NCBI GenBank assembly: GCA_023212645.1
Contig: JALBYC010000010.1
Span: 310,001 to 374,000, forward strand
DNA: 64,000 nucleotides
DNA from: Farysia itapuensis
Lineage: Eukaryota > Basidiomycota > Ustilaginomycetes > Ustilaginales > Ustilaginaceae
Direction of reading: 5' to 3'
Shown here: positions 10,801 to 19,668 of the stretch, piece by piece
Layout of the letters: every line of letters begins with the position of its first letter
Position numbering within the stretch: position 1 is the stretch's first letter
Program-made: the position numbers and the translations under genes
The notes under the pieces: generated by a model
Seen by the model: the letters and a program-made list of their open reading frames with translations, nothing else
What the model was told of the DNA's origin: nothing
Database searches by the model: none

Positions 10801-13800
10801 GCGACTCGCACTAGCCAGCCGGGTCTCGATTGTGGTCGGCAAATTTGGTCAGCAAAGAAAGTGACCAACTTGAGCACCTGGTCGACAATATCGGACGCTG
10901 TATCGCCAAGTGTCAACGCAAGCGGAAGGAAGCTTGAGAGCATTTGGAGTGCCGAAAGTCGGACCGTTGGATTTCTTGCGAGCTGATACGCACCCAAGAC
11001 CTCATAGCCAATTCGACATAGTATTTCGATGATGTGACCCTCGTCGATCCTGACCTTTCCGTTAGCAAAGAGATCTAGCAGTGTTGGTGCCAAATTGATG
11101 AAGCAGTGTATCGGGCCGTCCAATAGGTTATCAATGAGCTCTTCATCATGAATAGCCCCTTCCACATCCGACAAGTAGAACATGACTCCGCAGTTGAAGC
11201 GTTGCGTAAGGCGGAGTGCCACGTCCAAGGCAACCTCTGAATCGGGCTCCGAGATTTGATCATGCCGGTCTGAGTTTACTACACTTTTCGAATGGTCGAA
11301 TCTGTCAAAATCGTCAAGCATCGTCTCTATCACTAGCACCGCCTCGACCTCTGCGTCCTTCAAGGATTCCTGTTTCCGAAACACGACAAGCTCGAGAAAG
11401 GATTTGACGTGTTTCGAAACAACCTTGAGGAGAATGGATTTCTGTAAGCATTTCCAAACACTGTTCCGAGCGGCATCACGATCCGTGTGCTGCAGCTCGT
11501 TTGATGGCATCGGCTCTGTCTGTGTAGATACCACACCACTATTTGGTCCAGCACTCCTCAGGAGAGTGGCGCAACCTGCTGCGACACCGTTGAAGGAGGA
11601 AAATTCGGGTGTGATGCTGAGTAGTAGTTGGAACAAGGAAGCTTTTTCTCCTGTTGTTGGTACCGTTGATGGAAGAACGTAGTCTAGCACCGTACACAGA
11701 AGCTCAGCAGAGACTTCGGCGAGCGCTGCTGTTGAGATCGATGTTGATGTTGCGACAGTCAGCCCGAGCAGAGCGTATTGCGCAGAGGCTTGTAGCCGGT
11801 CGAGTGGAAGCTCTCCCTCCTTAGTCGCGCCATATCGATCTGGGTGATACGCCCTATTAAGCTCGTCCACAGAAGGTGTGATTGCTCTAAGGACCAATTG
11901 AGCTATTCGTTGACAATCCTCCGACGACGCAAGAGAAATTGACTCTGGGTGGTAGTTCGCTGTCCAATCAGCCTTTGAGCGTGTATGTGCTCCAGTATTC
12001 GGGGCAGCACCTAGCATCACGTCCCGCAGTTCCTGCACCTCGTTTCGTTCTCGGTCAAGTTTCGACAAATCATCCTGTGAGAAGGAATGATAGATGTCGC
12101 ATGCGTTAGATGGGATGATCACTGGACTAGAGATGAGCTGAGCTACAAGGCGAAGAATTTCTTCAAATGGAGCTCGGCCATTAGACATGGTCGGAGATGC
12201 AGAAATGGATGAGACAGCTTTAGCCATCGTCCACGAACCGATCTGGCTTCTGGGATGAAGATGATCAAACGTTCTTCTGGAGGTCATAGTCCTCAAGAGT
12301 GTTGACATTAGATGGCAGGCAGAGTCGTAAAGCTCTGTCGGACCCTGAACATTGAGATCCTTGACAAGTAATTGGACATCTGCGTGGACCTTCTGGTCTG
12401 GAACTGCACGGCAGATGAGAATGTAGTTTAGCAGGAACGCGCTCGCTCGACTAGAAGAGGGAAGAGGCAGTTGTCTCAACGCGACGGACCAGGCTTGGGC
12501 AAGCAGTGCCGCATTATCACCTCTGACGATCTCGAAACTGCAATGCGTTGCCATGGTCTGACGGACAATGGCAGTTAGGGCTACCATGGCCCAATCTGAG
12601 ACATCAGCGGCGGTATCTGTAGTCAGTGACGCCATTGCTTCAAAAATGTATTGCGCTGATTCGAGGTCGAGATCTGCCCAAGCTTTGACTACGTAGAACG
12701 CCAGAATCTGAACGGACCATACCCGTGTGGTCAATGGTGCAGACGTGCGAGTCACTGTCTGAACAAGATCTAGAAGGTTATGCTTGGTAGACCCAAGGTG
12801 ATCCTTGTCTAGGGTCCTGCTTCGTTTGCTTAAAGTGCCTGCGAGGGCTGGCCCTGCACGTTTTTGTGCTGCTTGGGGTACTCCGCCTGGATCTTCGTCT
12901 AGCCCGTCCATTGAAGTAGCGTCTGCAAGTACATCGTCCCGAACCGCCAATGTCTCTTGATTGAGGATCTCGACGTGCAGTTCAAGTTTTGTCCATGCCA
13001 CTTTGGCTGCTTCAGACATCGCAGGATCGCTGCTACTACATACGAAAAGGCTGTTGCAAAAGCCTGCTTGAGATTGTGGTCTTGAAGTTGTGGAGCGTTG
13101 CGGATCTCGAAGAACGACGCTTTTCATCTGTAGAGGTTCGAAGCCCGATCTTCTTTCGGCGTCTGAGAGGAAGGCCTTATGTATGGTCTGGACGTATGAT
13201 TTCACTTTTCCTCTTGTGGTGGCATGTTCAGCATCGCTGTCCTCGAAGAATTCGAAAGAAGGCTGTAGGCAGCCAATCAAAAGTGGAAGAACAATTCGGA
13301 AGTACAGAAGGATCTGTATCTTGAGCGGGCGATTCTTTGTCTTCCATAGACCCAGCACAGTCTTCTTTACCTTTAGAGCTGTGATTATGACGTCTTGTGT
13401 CGCGTTAAGCTCCAGTTCGTTCACAAGACGCACAAGACCGCGGATAATTGGTAGATGAGCCGAAGCTTCAGTGGGATGCGATACCAAGAAGGTGGTGTAG
13501 CAGTGGAGGAAGGCCTGGCCAGATCCTTGCTCGCCCAGAAGCGGAGCCATGTCCGACGCCAGCAGATACTGGAGACAGGTTGCAAGTCCTGCATCTTCTA
13601 GACTGAGAGACTGAGCCGCCTTCTTGTGATGCCTGTCGTTCAGCTGATTGCCTTCTCGAAGAGAAAGATTCTCGCTCAAGTCGGTGCTGAGATCCCGCTG
13701 CAAAAGAGCGTTCATACAAAGGGCTGCTGTTGCAGTCCAGTCGGACTCTTCGAGGTGCTCGACATGGTATGACTGTTTGAGGATAGCAGCAAGCGCGGGA

Positions 13801-14198
13801 ATGTATGCTTTGGCAACCGGCTCAAACAGAGTATCGTGGAGATCCAACATCTGCACAATGTGGGTGACAAGTGCGCGAACGACCTTTCGTGGAAGGATTT
13901 CTGATGCCTTCTCGACCAGCGAGCGGACGATTTGTGTAGCTCTCTGCAGTCGGGCCAGAGAAGCAGGTGGAGCATCATACCATGAGCCCTTCTTGACACA
14001 ACTCAGTTTTTCGGTGAGAACGCAGGCGAAGAGGGACTGAAATATCTTGAGCCAAGGTCTGCCATCACCTTTTGCATCTAGCTGAAAGACTACGTCCGGT
14101 TCTGCGAAGATGTGCTCGAGAGACTCGAGTCCTTGCTGGCGATCCTTTATCTTGTCGCTGCGGACTTGGTGAAGCGCTTCTTGCAAAGAAAAGACCAT
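4893..14198 (-). CDS. TEL1: TEL1/ATM-type checkpoint protein kinase
   Basis: This is a 3101-residue phosphatidylinositol-3-kinase-like protein kinase of the ATM/Tel1 class. It signals DNA double-strand breaks and supports telomere maintenance. The N-terminus carries the Tel1/ATM N-terminal (TAN) motif in residues 11-27 (QVRSDKIKDRQQGLESL). The middle is a long helical-repeat solenoid and FAT region. The kinase domain covers roughly residues 2690-2970, with the DDDLRQDAVMQQ segment, the catalytic GDRHVSN loop near 2905 and the HIDFG metal-binding motif near 2927. The last 30 residues form a FATC end (YTVNDLIQQAMDAGNLSAIF). The TAN motif and the GDRHVSN-to-FATC spacing favour Tel1 over Mec1/ATR. 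The frame is uninterrupted for 9.3 kb. It starts 291 bases from the divergent TYR1 start. Confidence 0.93.
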   Translation of the reverse strand: MVFSLQEALHQVRSDKIKDRQQGLESLEHIFAEPDVVFQLDAKGDGRPWLKIFQSLFACVLTEKLSCVKKGSWYDAPPASLARLQRATQIVRSLVEKASEILPRKVVRALVTHIVQMLDLHDTLFEPVAKAYIPALAAILKQSYHVEHLEESDWTATAALCMNALLQRDLSTDLSENLSLREGNQLNDRHHKKAAQSLSLEDAGLATCLQYLLASDMAPLLGEQGSGQAFLHCYTTFLVSHPTEASAHLPIIRGLVRLVNELELNATQDVIITALKVKKTVLGLWKTKNRPLKIQILLYFRIVLPLLIGCLQPSFEFFEDSDAEHATTRGKVKSYVQTIHKAFLSDAERRSGFEPLQMKSVVLRDPQRSTTSRPQSQAGFCNSLFVCSSSDPAMSEAAKVAWTKLELHVEILNQETLAVRDDVLADATSMDGLDEDPGGVPQAAQKRAGPALAGTLSKRSRTLDKDHLGSTKHNLLDLVQTVTRTSAPLTTRVWSVQILAFYVVKAWADLDLESAQYIFEAMASLTTDTAADVSDWAMVALTAIVRQTMATHCSFEIVRGDNAALLAQAWSVALRQLPLPSSSRASAFLLNYILICRAVPDQKVHADVQLLVKDLNVQGPTELYDSACHLMSTLLRTMTSRRTFDHLHPRSQIGSWTMAKAVSSISASPTMSNGRAPFEEILRLVAQLISSPVIIPSNACDIYHSFSQDDLSKLDRERNEVQELRDVMLGAAPNTGAHTRSKADWTANYHPESISLASSEDCQRIAQLVLRAITPSVDELNRAYHPDRYGATKEGELPLDRLQASAQYALLGLTVATSTSISTAALAEVSAELLCTVLDYVLPSTVPTTGEKASLFQLLLSITPEFSSFNGVAAGCATLLRSAGPNSGVVSTQTEPMPSNELQHTDRDAARNSVWKCLQKSILLKVVSKHVKSFLELVVFRKQESLKDAEVEAVLVIETMLDDFDRFDHSKSVVNSDRHDQISEPDSEVALDVALRLTQRFNCGVMFYLSDVEGAIHDEELIDNLLDGPIHCFINLAPTLLDLFANGKVRIDEGHIIEILCRIGYEVLGAYQLARNPTVRLSALQMLSSFLPLALTLGDTASDIVDQVLKLVTFFADQICRPQSRPGWLVRVACIRLFEECLKLDPRERLWHHDKGPTSSNSPSRILKKVNMDSDIRVRALASSMTASLFTSGQLDEPRTVALYDDFCRSLPVDSGNSQQVLTRGLALANVAICSSIVRRVALFHLIEIVLAFGGLPSIVRHLFSAVSHQLGFSQPTTLFAELASQLTWGLIASNYDPLELPWKVLGFESKQSCLEHNFTACGNMLLAGQTMEGQAQFEILVRLTHRSLTQSQQECLPFLAATYLCLSAQSAGAEHMAETSESIVKAAFKSLESIGFNNKSGELKKSIASSSDSVVAALLSQYFEGGNSYGEACEAAIKAVHTRDADCAAMLQRLSPERTLLERSFHEPSRPFFDTGVIFASLRATSSLDVEAFHPDVVFNVLHHLFNQISSSHFVNDQLRLFGALRLYLAMSGASVWKTEAIVGIILRSVAALLPHSHLQADLQSLTDQACQATVRTETLSDQIVNCLLRWALHLSEKLTAKSAELAAANDTSDVAIINDTWLLEIASKLGQTSATSLSTLVLLWPRHLADPEYIAVQKLLDHDSIAVALRTCNDIALTGASLHRIGDILINAPSANVESFCIASGAQLMELTSQAGSRIGLMDCYNAIGRIISVTTGHIDISKIRQDDRSQEDQSVRTAVIASHGDQWLTFQAVLMTLILRQTHSPCLRRSYRAFICLRGMMQNLAPYTAKTRIKYPSTVQKELARFRFMPVEDKVAVLSSTVVNELARSDLVMSASNFDTWVCKLSSILCDLLAGEPTDGALLWLRDLVAQDAYIARDVLADILVCFTATDRSDQVIQLQRQDRAQKPDLQAYRTRLTVSRDKISQHFTEVLKSTQADRQCWQAIIRALLSIREWRGLTSDQESALPWFNVDSKLLARRSIDCELYTASVFFIENDAQSGSDGRPLISPEAADLLHKAYANVNDPDAFYGITQGNVHDLLIKRLHHEGQWQRAFEYHAAEFEALQANSSGAHQAVAGIGHTLDELGFSRLSTALGVTTISQAFAELPWTPSTWDLPKTPSSALEEGVDMNEMLKVLQSSSVKDDVNVLLARAWSSAVASLGTISTESNKRFQDAQSNIRVLHCIQLWRNTSADLEPQEKVWQMDTKWGVDHPPNDLVLHRKLVMAQQSILQAFRHSEQTNEIGDAMNGAVEASSKLERSILVTLSSRARDHEKLQIAMNATARAQILELELADEAKLAQQEFAAVLWEQDEHTSAIKLLSEISDGLTVSKESPADQRARKAEVLVTLAQWRATARSQHPREIDKELFEPALALTIDSGSSASSKSLDSPHCSLSAEQSKVAYKWARFAEEHYRSSNVAEIARLEVYIERRQDEIVQNQREYDKCSSRAEKNQLMQFQRQAEKILRQDKAHLKELEASRSHFLRRSVVMYARSLASSDDYPDAVARLISLWFEFSDDLSINKLLADCLDSIPSRKFLSLMHQLSARLSEDEAGSNMFQKNLSKLLVRLCQHHPFHTMYAIFALIKTGADSSASQPRSMSVSPQVQRSAAAEQIWNQVKKQPKLGKRIRIFEEVCLAYVEWAEYDLSARPDRYFQANGTIKKGSLRLPPQGELKLARLRNVDVPVATADLKIDHTCTYSSVVSIARYSDTFSTAGGIHLPKISECMGSDGRRYKQLFKRDDDLRQDAVMQQVFRLVNELLAQDRRTRERQLLVRTYSVIPLGPQCGLLEFVVNTTPLGEILISMHTKYRPNDCTPTQSRTKMRDAQSLPAVDKLNVFLDICERMQPAMRYFFTETQRSPQHWFGTRVKYTRSVATNSIVGHLLGLGDRHVSNILLDKQSGELVHIDFGVAFDQGRLLPIPELVPFRLTRDLVDGMGMNGVEGTFRRCCQETLRVLRAHQDVIRTVLEVFKHDPLFAWTSNPIKVLRAQQDDTDSIAVTPVSQRSRSVSTDLPSASSVRPANRRAIAEMDTAELSADRAITSVMTKLSSTLSVEYTVNDLIQQAMDAGNLSAIFHGWQAAL

Positions 14199-14489
14199 GG
14201 CTATGAGCTGCTGCTAGGCATTGGATTGCTGATCGACTTCGATCGCCCAATGTGCTGAGATGGATTGTAGCTAATTTGAAGAAGGCCTCGACATGGCCAA
14301 CTGAGAAAGGAGGCCAGATGATGGCTAAGAGCTAAGTGACAAGCTGGAGATGGAAGAAGTGTTGGTCTCGTGCTCCTCCACACCAAACGCCAAAAATGGG
14401 AAAGTCGCTAACTTGACTTAGCTCTCTCGCTGCCAACCACAGACTGCCTACGTTTGCAAGACCTCATCAGGTCCAGTACGCTGATCATC

Positions 14490-15878
14490 ATGGCTTTCTC
14501 GGAAAAGGACACCGTTGAGATTGGCATCATAGGGATGGGCGACATGGGTCGTCTGTATGCAACAAAGATGCGGGATGCAGGCTGGAAGAAGATCAACGTC
14601 TGCGATCGGCCGGAAAACTACGAATCGCTCAAGGCCGAGTTTGCAGGTTCTGGTCTGCAAGTCTGGCGAGACGGACATCTTGTCTCACGGCGTAGCGACT
14701 ACATCATCTACTCGGTCGAAGCGGCCTACATTGACGCCGTCGTCGAACTGTATGGTCCATCCTCCAAGATTGGCTCAATTATCGCCGGACAAACATCGGT
14801 CAAGGCACCAGAGAAGACTGCCTTTGACAAGCATCTGCCCAAGGATGTGTACATCATATCATGTCACTCCATGCACGGTCCAAAGGTAGACCCAACAGGG
14901 CAGCCACTCATCTTGATTCAGTACCGTGCGCCAGACGACAAACTGCACCTGGTGGAAAGAATTATGGCATGCTTCAAGTCCAACTTCGTCTACTTGACCT
15001 ACGAGGAGCACGATACAGTCACGGCCAACACACAGGCTGTCACACACGCCGCTTTTCTCTCCATGGGAACAGCATGGTGCTGCTCCAATCAGTACCCGTG
15101 GGAGTCGGAACGATACCCCGGCGGCATTGAGACGGTCAAGATGAACATTTGTCTACGTATCTACTCGGCCAAATGGCACGTATATGCCGGATTGGCGCTC
15201 CTGAACCCAGCAGCCAAGACCCAGGTTACTCAGTATGCACAAAGCGTCACCGATCTCTTCAAGCTGATGGTGGCAGCGCGTGAAGACGAGCTTGTGGAAC
15301 GTGTCTTTGCAGCTCGCAAAGCTGTGTTTGGGTGGGAACATGCTGAGGAGTCAAACAGCGTCAAGATGCTCACAGGTGCAAAAGAAGAGCGCAAGCCAAT
15401 ACTGATGAGCGACAAGTTGCTGGATCGATTCCACATGGCAGCCCGCAAGGCAGCTTCGTCGAGTGCTGCAGTTAACGGCGAGACGCTCGAGCCTGCCGTG
15501 ACGCAACCACCGCCCAACTCACACCTTTCTCTACTAGCTATTGTTGATTGCTGGAGTCTTTTGGGCATCAACCCGTATTCGCACTTGGATCTGGCGGCCA
15601 CGCCCGTATTTCGTATCTGGATTGGTGTATGCGAGTACCTTTTTCGGTCACCTGATCGACTGCGACAGGCTTGTCAAGCAGCCGTACGTGACTGTAACTT
15701 CCGCGCGGATGATACCGAGTTCGTGATTGCCGCACGAGGCTGGGCCCAAGCCGTGCAATTCGGCAACTTTGACAACTACCAGCGCAGATTTGAACAGACA
15801 CGCAAATTCTTCGAGCACCGCTTCGCCGAAGCCAGCGCGATTGGCGCGGAGATGCTCAAAGTCGTACTCACCACATAG
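14490..15878 (+). CDS. TYR1: Prephenate dehydrogenase (NADP+), tyrosine biosynthesis
   Basis: This 462-residue enzyme should convert prephenate to 4-hydroxyphenylpyruvate with NADP+, the committed step to tyrosine in the cytosol. A Rossmann nucleotide-binding loop is at the N-terminus (VEIGIIGMGDMGRLYATKM, residues 9-27). It is followed by the fungal TYR1 segment with SCHSMHGP near residue 130, and then a helical dimerisation half. Length fits the yeast enzyme. The ATG at 14490 is chosen because the longer open frame begins with TTG. A six-codon upstream frame (ATG at 14396) may lie in the leader. The gene is divergent from TEL1 and converges on VMA8. Confidence 0.9.
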   Translation: MAFSEKDTVEIGIIGMGDMGRLYATKMRDAGWKKINVCDRPENYESLKAEFAGSGLQVWRDGHLVSRRSDYIIYSVEAAYIDAVVELYGPSSKIGSIIAGQTSVKAPEKTAFDKHLPKDVYIISCHSMHGPKVDPTGQPLILIQYRAPDDKLHLVERIMACFKSNFVYLTYEEHDTVTANTQAVTHAAFLSMGTAWCCSNQYPWESERYPGGIETVKMNICLRIYSAKWHVYAGLALLNPAAKTQVTQYAQSVTDLFKLMVAAREDELVERVFAARKAVFGWEHAEESNSVKMLTGAKEERKPILMSDKLLDRFHMAARKAASSSAAVNGETLEPAVTQPPPNSHLSLLAIVDCWSLLGINPYSHLDLAATPVFRIWIGVCEYLFRSPDRLRQACQAAVRDCNFRADDTEFVIAARGWAQAVQFGNFDNYQRRFEQTRKFFEHRFAEASAIGAEMLKVVLTT

Positions 15879-15963
15879 CGCGCCACAGGCTCGCTCGCAC
15901 AACGACAGGTCATGCACGAAATGGATGTATAATTGCGGAGGGTACTCGTCTGAAAACGTGAGA

Positions 15964-16770
15964 CTAAAAGATGACGTCTTGATCCTTGCCTCCTGACAAC
16001 AAGTCGGTGCTTTCGCCCCCATTGTCGGCTGGTGGCGCGCTCTCGGTGTCTTGTGCTGCTTCTTGGTTGGCTTCGTCCCTTTCGCGATTTGTCTCTGCGC
16101 GTTGTCGGTCTGCGACGGCGGCTTTTTCCTTCTTCTTGGCCTGTACTTTCTTGAGACGGAAGAACTCTTCTCTGTCCATTTCGTCCAGCTCGCTGACAAT
16201 GTAGCTGATAGTGTTTTCGAGACGGGGGATGATGACGTGTTCGATAGCGTTGACACGACGGTTGGTCATACGAATCACCTCGTCCAGGATGACGAAGGCG
16301 GTCTGAAGACTGGCCAGTTCAACAAGCACAGTGAGTGCTTTTGTATACACCTCTCGCGCTTTTGCCACCTGTTGACCGCCTCGCGACAGACCAGTGAGTG
16401 AGAACTCAGCCGATCCACCTTTATCCTTTACATCCGCCTCGAACGCCGGCAAGATGACGCCGGATACGTTTTCCTGCTTGGCGCGAACGCGGAAAGAGGC
16501 ACTCTTCACCGACTCCTGCACGATATACCCAATATCACCCGTCGCATACTGCACTTCAGCCAGAGAGAAGGACGCAGCTTGCATCACTTTGCCCATCTTG
16601 CGCTTCGCCTCGTCGATCTTCTGGGTAATTGTACGAAAGCGCTTGGTCAAGGCATCGGCTTTTTTCTTGAGCAGACTGTGACCGGTCTGTGCGCCTTTGA
16701 GACGGGTCTTGGTGTTGCCCAGCGCTTGACGCGTAGGGAAGATCGACTCTCGAGCTCCACGTCCCGACAT
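15964..16770 (-). CDS. VMA8: V-type proton ATPase subunit D
   Basis: This is the 268-residue subunit D of the vacuolar H+-ATPase, part of the central rotor stalk that couples ATP hydrolysis in V1 to proton pumping in V0. The N-terminus matches the family strongly ([19 protein letters not shown], residues 9-27, then LLKKKADAL), and the protein is largely two long helices. The C-terminal tail is charged and ends in DQDVIF. The ATG at 16770 is chosen over the frame extension to 16860, because the family start is just before [13 protein letters not shown]. It is divergent from SPT8 with 261 bases between starts. Confidence 0.93.
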   Translation of the reverse strand: MSGRGARESIFPTRQALGNTKTRLKGAQTGHSLLKKKADALTKRFRTITQKIDEAKRKMGKVMQAASFSLAEVQYATGDIGYIVQESVKSASFRVRAKQENVSGVILPAFEADVKDKGGSAEFSLTGLSRGGQQVAKAREVYTKALTVLVELASLQTAFVILDEVIRMTNRRVNAIEHVIIPRLENTISYIVSELDEMDREEFFRLKKVQAKKKEKAAVADRQRAETNRERDEANQEAAQDTESAPPADNGGESTDLLSGGKDQDVIF

Positions 16771-16983
16771 TGTCAGTCGAGGCAGTGCGGTGGGAATCCA
16801 GGGATAGGAGTGTGCGGTAGATAGGGCCCCCCCCCTTTCGCTGGGGAATGCTTGGACCACTTATTTATCGCTAACCTCGGAACTCGGACAAATGTCCTGC
16901 GTCCGATCCAACAATGAAACTGTTTTGAACGCGACCCTGTGTGACCCCCATCAACTAGTAGTGCGCAGATCCCGGGCAGTACG

Positions 16984-16995
16984 GATGCTTGGGTG
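16984..16995 (+). promoter_or_regulatory. Minimal upstream ORF (M-L-G-stop) ahead of SPT8
   Basis: ATG CTT GGG TGA lies 36 bases before the SPT8 start codon. If the transcript begins upstream of it, ribosomes would meet this three-codon frame first. Whether it is in the mRNA cannot be told from sequence. Confidence 0.35.
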
Positions 16996-17031
16996 AAGGA
17001 CGAGCACGCGAGAGCTGATCCGTATCGCGCG

Positions 17032-19614
17032 ATGGACGAAGATATCGAGATGGACGAGGAGCAGGAGCAGGAGCGGGCCGACTACGATGAGCAAGAAGAC
17101 GACCAGGAAGACGAACAGGAAGGGTCCGAAGACGGGCAAGATGAGGAAGTCGACATCGACGAAGGAGATGACGAAGAGGACCAAGATGCAGATGACGACG
17201 GCGATGGTGAACGGCTTGATGAAGACGAAGATGACAGAGAGCGCGGCTCCCCTTCCGAGCGAGGTCGACGAGGAAGTAGTGCACGATTCGGCCACACTCG
17301 TCCACTGGAAGAAACAGCACTGTCTGCTACAACCTACCTCCGCAAAGTTCAAGAAAGACGCAAGCTCTTCCAACCATCCGTGCAGAACATAGAGACCAAG
17401 CTAGGCTATCAGATTGAGCCTATTGCAGCTGCACCGCACTCGTGCCACATTCATGCCATGTCACTCTCGCTCGACGGCCAGACGCTGGTGACTGGCGGCT
17501 CGGATGGCTTTGTGCGAAAGTACGACGTCAATGCGACCATGAACGGCAAAGTCATGCTGACGCAAAATGTCCGTCACGGTTTTGTTGAAGGTATCACCCG
17601 CGGCGGTGTGCTGTCTGCCTTCTGGCCCAACGAAGAACAACCGCCTGCGGCCAATGAAAAGGACCGCCTTGTCGGCGTTGTTCACAGTCTGGCTATGCAG
17701 CAGGACGCACTCTGGAGCTTGAGCGGATCCGAATCTGGCAATATCCATCTGTCTGGTTTGCGCCATGACCCGGGCACAATACGGCATGTATTTCGGAAAC
17801 ACAAGGGCGTCGTCTCCGCCCTGGCCGTTGCCAGCGACGACAAGCACATGATCTCGGGAGGCTGGGATCGAGACGTTCACCAGTGGGACTTGAATACAGG
17901 CCAGATCGTGCGCTCCTTTTCCGGACATGCTGGTCAGATTTCCAGTATTGCATTCCGACCAATGTCCTCATCGCCCAACGGGGCAAGCCAAAGTGGTTTC
18001 AATGCATCTGCTGACGATACAGATCAAGATACAGAGGCAAAATTACCGTCACGGCAAAACGGTTCTAACCATGCCGATGTCGAGATGTCTGCAGAGCCCG
18101 CGTCACCCGAAAAAGCTGCCGAAACAATATCCGACAGTAAACCATCAGCGCCACCAGATCAGACCGTAGACTTGACAGCCGACTCTCCCGACTCGGACAT
18201 TGTTATGCTTGACAAAGACCCCAAATCACCAACTGAACCAAAAAGCCATCCGAAAGTCAAACAGGAGCCACCAGCCAGCGACAAGACTCCAACACCGAGT
18301 CCAGCAGCAGCGTCAAGTGCGCCAGCAAACGGCGGCGATGACCCGACAGAAGAAGAGCTTGCATTTGAGGCAGAGCTCAATGCAAGTCTTGGTCTCGCAC
18401 TGGAAGGCAGTGCCACGACCAAAGCCGACGGTTCTCAGTACGGCTCTGCGCTTCTGCAGGGCGGTATCTCGGCCAAGCCAGAGTCTGCAGATGAGAAGGG
18501 ATCGCGTTCGACAGGTAATGGCCTTGTGATGGCAGGCGCCGACGAAGATGACGCTGAAGACGACGACTTGTTCGGGGGAGAGACACCTACGCCCTCCGTA
18601 TCTGGTGAGCGGCGGTCGTCTGCTACACGTGTCAAGACCGGCGCTCCACCCGCCGCACCCAAACGCAGTGATAGCGACGGGGACGATTCGCTCTTTGGCG
18701 ACGGTGATGAGGACGCAGACGCTGACATGGACGGTATGGAGGCTGACGTCGATGGCGATAACGAGGATGCCTCCTCAGATGAAGATCTGCCGCTAGCCGG
18801 GCGTGCCATGGCCAAATCCAGCTCAGCGCAAGCCGAGGCACACGACAACAGCACCATTTTCCCCTCATCTGCCATGTTCCCCTCCCAAGGCACAGCATCT
18901 GGTCTCGCTTCACCGGCTCTCCCCCAACCGGCAGCTAACCCTCCATCCGACGCCAAACCAGAGACAAGCACGACAAAAGAAGCACCTGCGGTGCGAAAAG
19001 CACTACCCAAACCAGCGTTTGGTGGATTTGGCATTGCTTCCTCCTTCGACGCGCCGGTCAACACTTTCAGTCCAGACGTGATGATGACATCGACGCTATC
19101 TGGACAAGCAATTCTGTGGGATCTCCGCTGTCCATCCTACACCGACGATCTAGGAAAAGCCCGCGGCGTACACTCCTTGCCTCTACCGGAAAAGACATCA
19201 CCCTGGTGCCAGTCTTCCGTCTTCAGCTCTGACGGGAGCAAAGTGTACGTGGGGCGGAAAAATGAGAGTGTTGACGAGTGGGATCTGCGTATGCCACGGC
19301 TGGCACGGTCGCTCAAGCTTCCCTCCGGATCTGGTCCAGTGTACTCCTTGGCGACAATGCCAAATTCGCGACACATTATTTGCGCCTCGTACGACAACAT
19401 TCGTCTGTGGGACACGCAATTCGTTCCCGGCACGGGCAGCGCTGGCGAGCTGCGGGTGCCGTTCAAGATCGTCGCAGGCCACCACGGCGCGAGTGTGAGC
19501 AGTCTTCTGGTCGACCCAAGCTGTCGTTTCCTCATCTCTGCTTCCGGTGACCGTGGTTGGATGGGGTCGAGTACCGAAGCAGTCATCTTGCACGATATCA
19601 AGGCACTATACTAG
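17032..19614 (+). CDS. SPT8: SAGA complex subunit Spt8 (WD40)
   Basis: This 860-residue protein matches Spt8, the SAGA coactivator subunit that contacts TATA-binding protein. Residues 1-80 are an acidic Asp/Glu-rich stretch. WD-repeat blades occupy about residues 120-312 (VTGGSDGFVRKYD; SGGWDRDVHQWDL). They break off for a roughly 350-residue disordered acidic insertion (about 312-664) and resume at residue 664 to the end (LSGQAILWDLR; ICASYDNIRLWD). The final segment SASGDRGWMGSSTEA is typical of Spt8. The insertion contains two LFG(D/G) patches in acidic context. The ATG at 17032 is used because the longer frame begins with GTG. The 3' end faces SHE9, with 54 bases between stops. Confidence 0.9.
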   Translation: MDEDIEMDEEQEQERADYDEQEDDQEDEQEGSEDGQDEEVDIDEGDDEEDQDADDDGDGERLDEDEDDRERGSPSERGRRGSSARFGHTRPLEETALSATTYLRKVQERRKLFQPSVQNIETKLGYQIEPIAAAPHSCHIHAMSLSLDGQTLVTGGSDGFVRKYDVNATMNGKVMLTQNVRHGFVEGITRGGVLSAFWPNEEQPPAANEKDRLVGVVHSLAMQQDALWSLSGSESGNIHLSGLRHDPGTIRHVFRKHKGVVSALAVASDDKHMISGGWDRDVHQWDLNTGQIVRSFSGHAGQISSIAFRPMSSSPNGASQSGFNASADDTDQDTEAKLPSRQNGSNHADVEMSAEPASPEKAAETISDSKPSAPPDQTVDLTADSPDSDIVMLDKDPKSPTEPKSHPKVKQEPPASDKTPTPSPAAASSAPANGGDDPTEEELAFEAELNASLGLALEGSATTKADGSQYGSALLQGGISAKPESADEKGSRSTGNGLVMAGADEDDAEDDDLFGGETPTPSVSGERRSSATRVKTGAPPAAPKRSDSDGDDSLFGDGDEDADADMDGMEADVDGDNEDASSDEDLPLAGRAMAKSSSAQAEAHDNSTIFPSSAMFPSQGTASGLASPALPQPAANPPSDAKPETSTTKEAPAVRKALPKPAFGGFGIASSFDAPVNTFSPDVMMTSTLSGQAILWDLRCPSYTDDLGKARGVHSLPLPEKTSPWCQSSVFSSDGSKVYVGRKNESVDEWDLRMPRLARSLKLPSGSGPVYSLATMPNSRHIICASYDNIRLWDTQFVPGTGSAGELRVPFKIVAGHHGASVSSLLVDPSCRFLISASGDRGWMGSSTEAVILHDIKALY

Positions 19615-19668
19615 CTCATTCTCGCAACCACATGCATTTTTGCTATTTTTTTGGAGCTTTGTGGGGTT

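Noticed and set aside
15648..16256. 202-codon minus-strand frame in a second frame of VMA8
   Set aside because: VMA8 in the adjacent frame is a clear family match and covers most of the same DNA.
18435..19064. 209-codon minus-strand frame opposite SPT8, Ser/Ala rich
   Set aside because: Its composition is the shadow of the acidic insert of SPT8 on the other strand.
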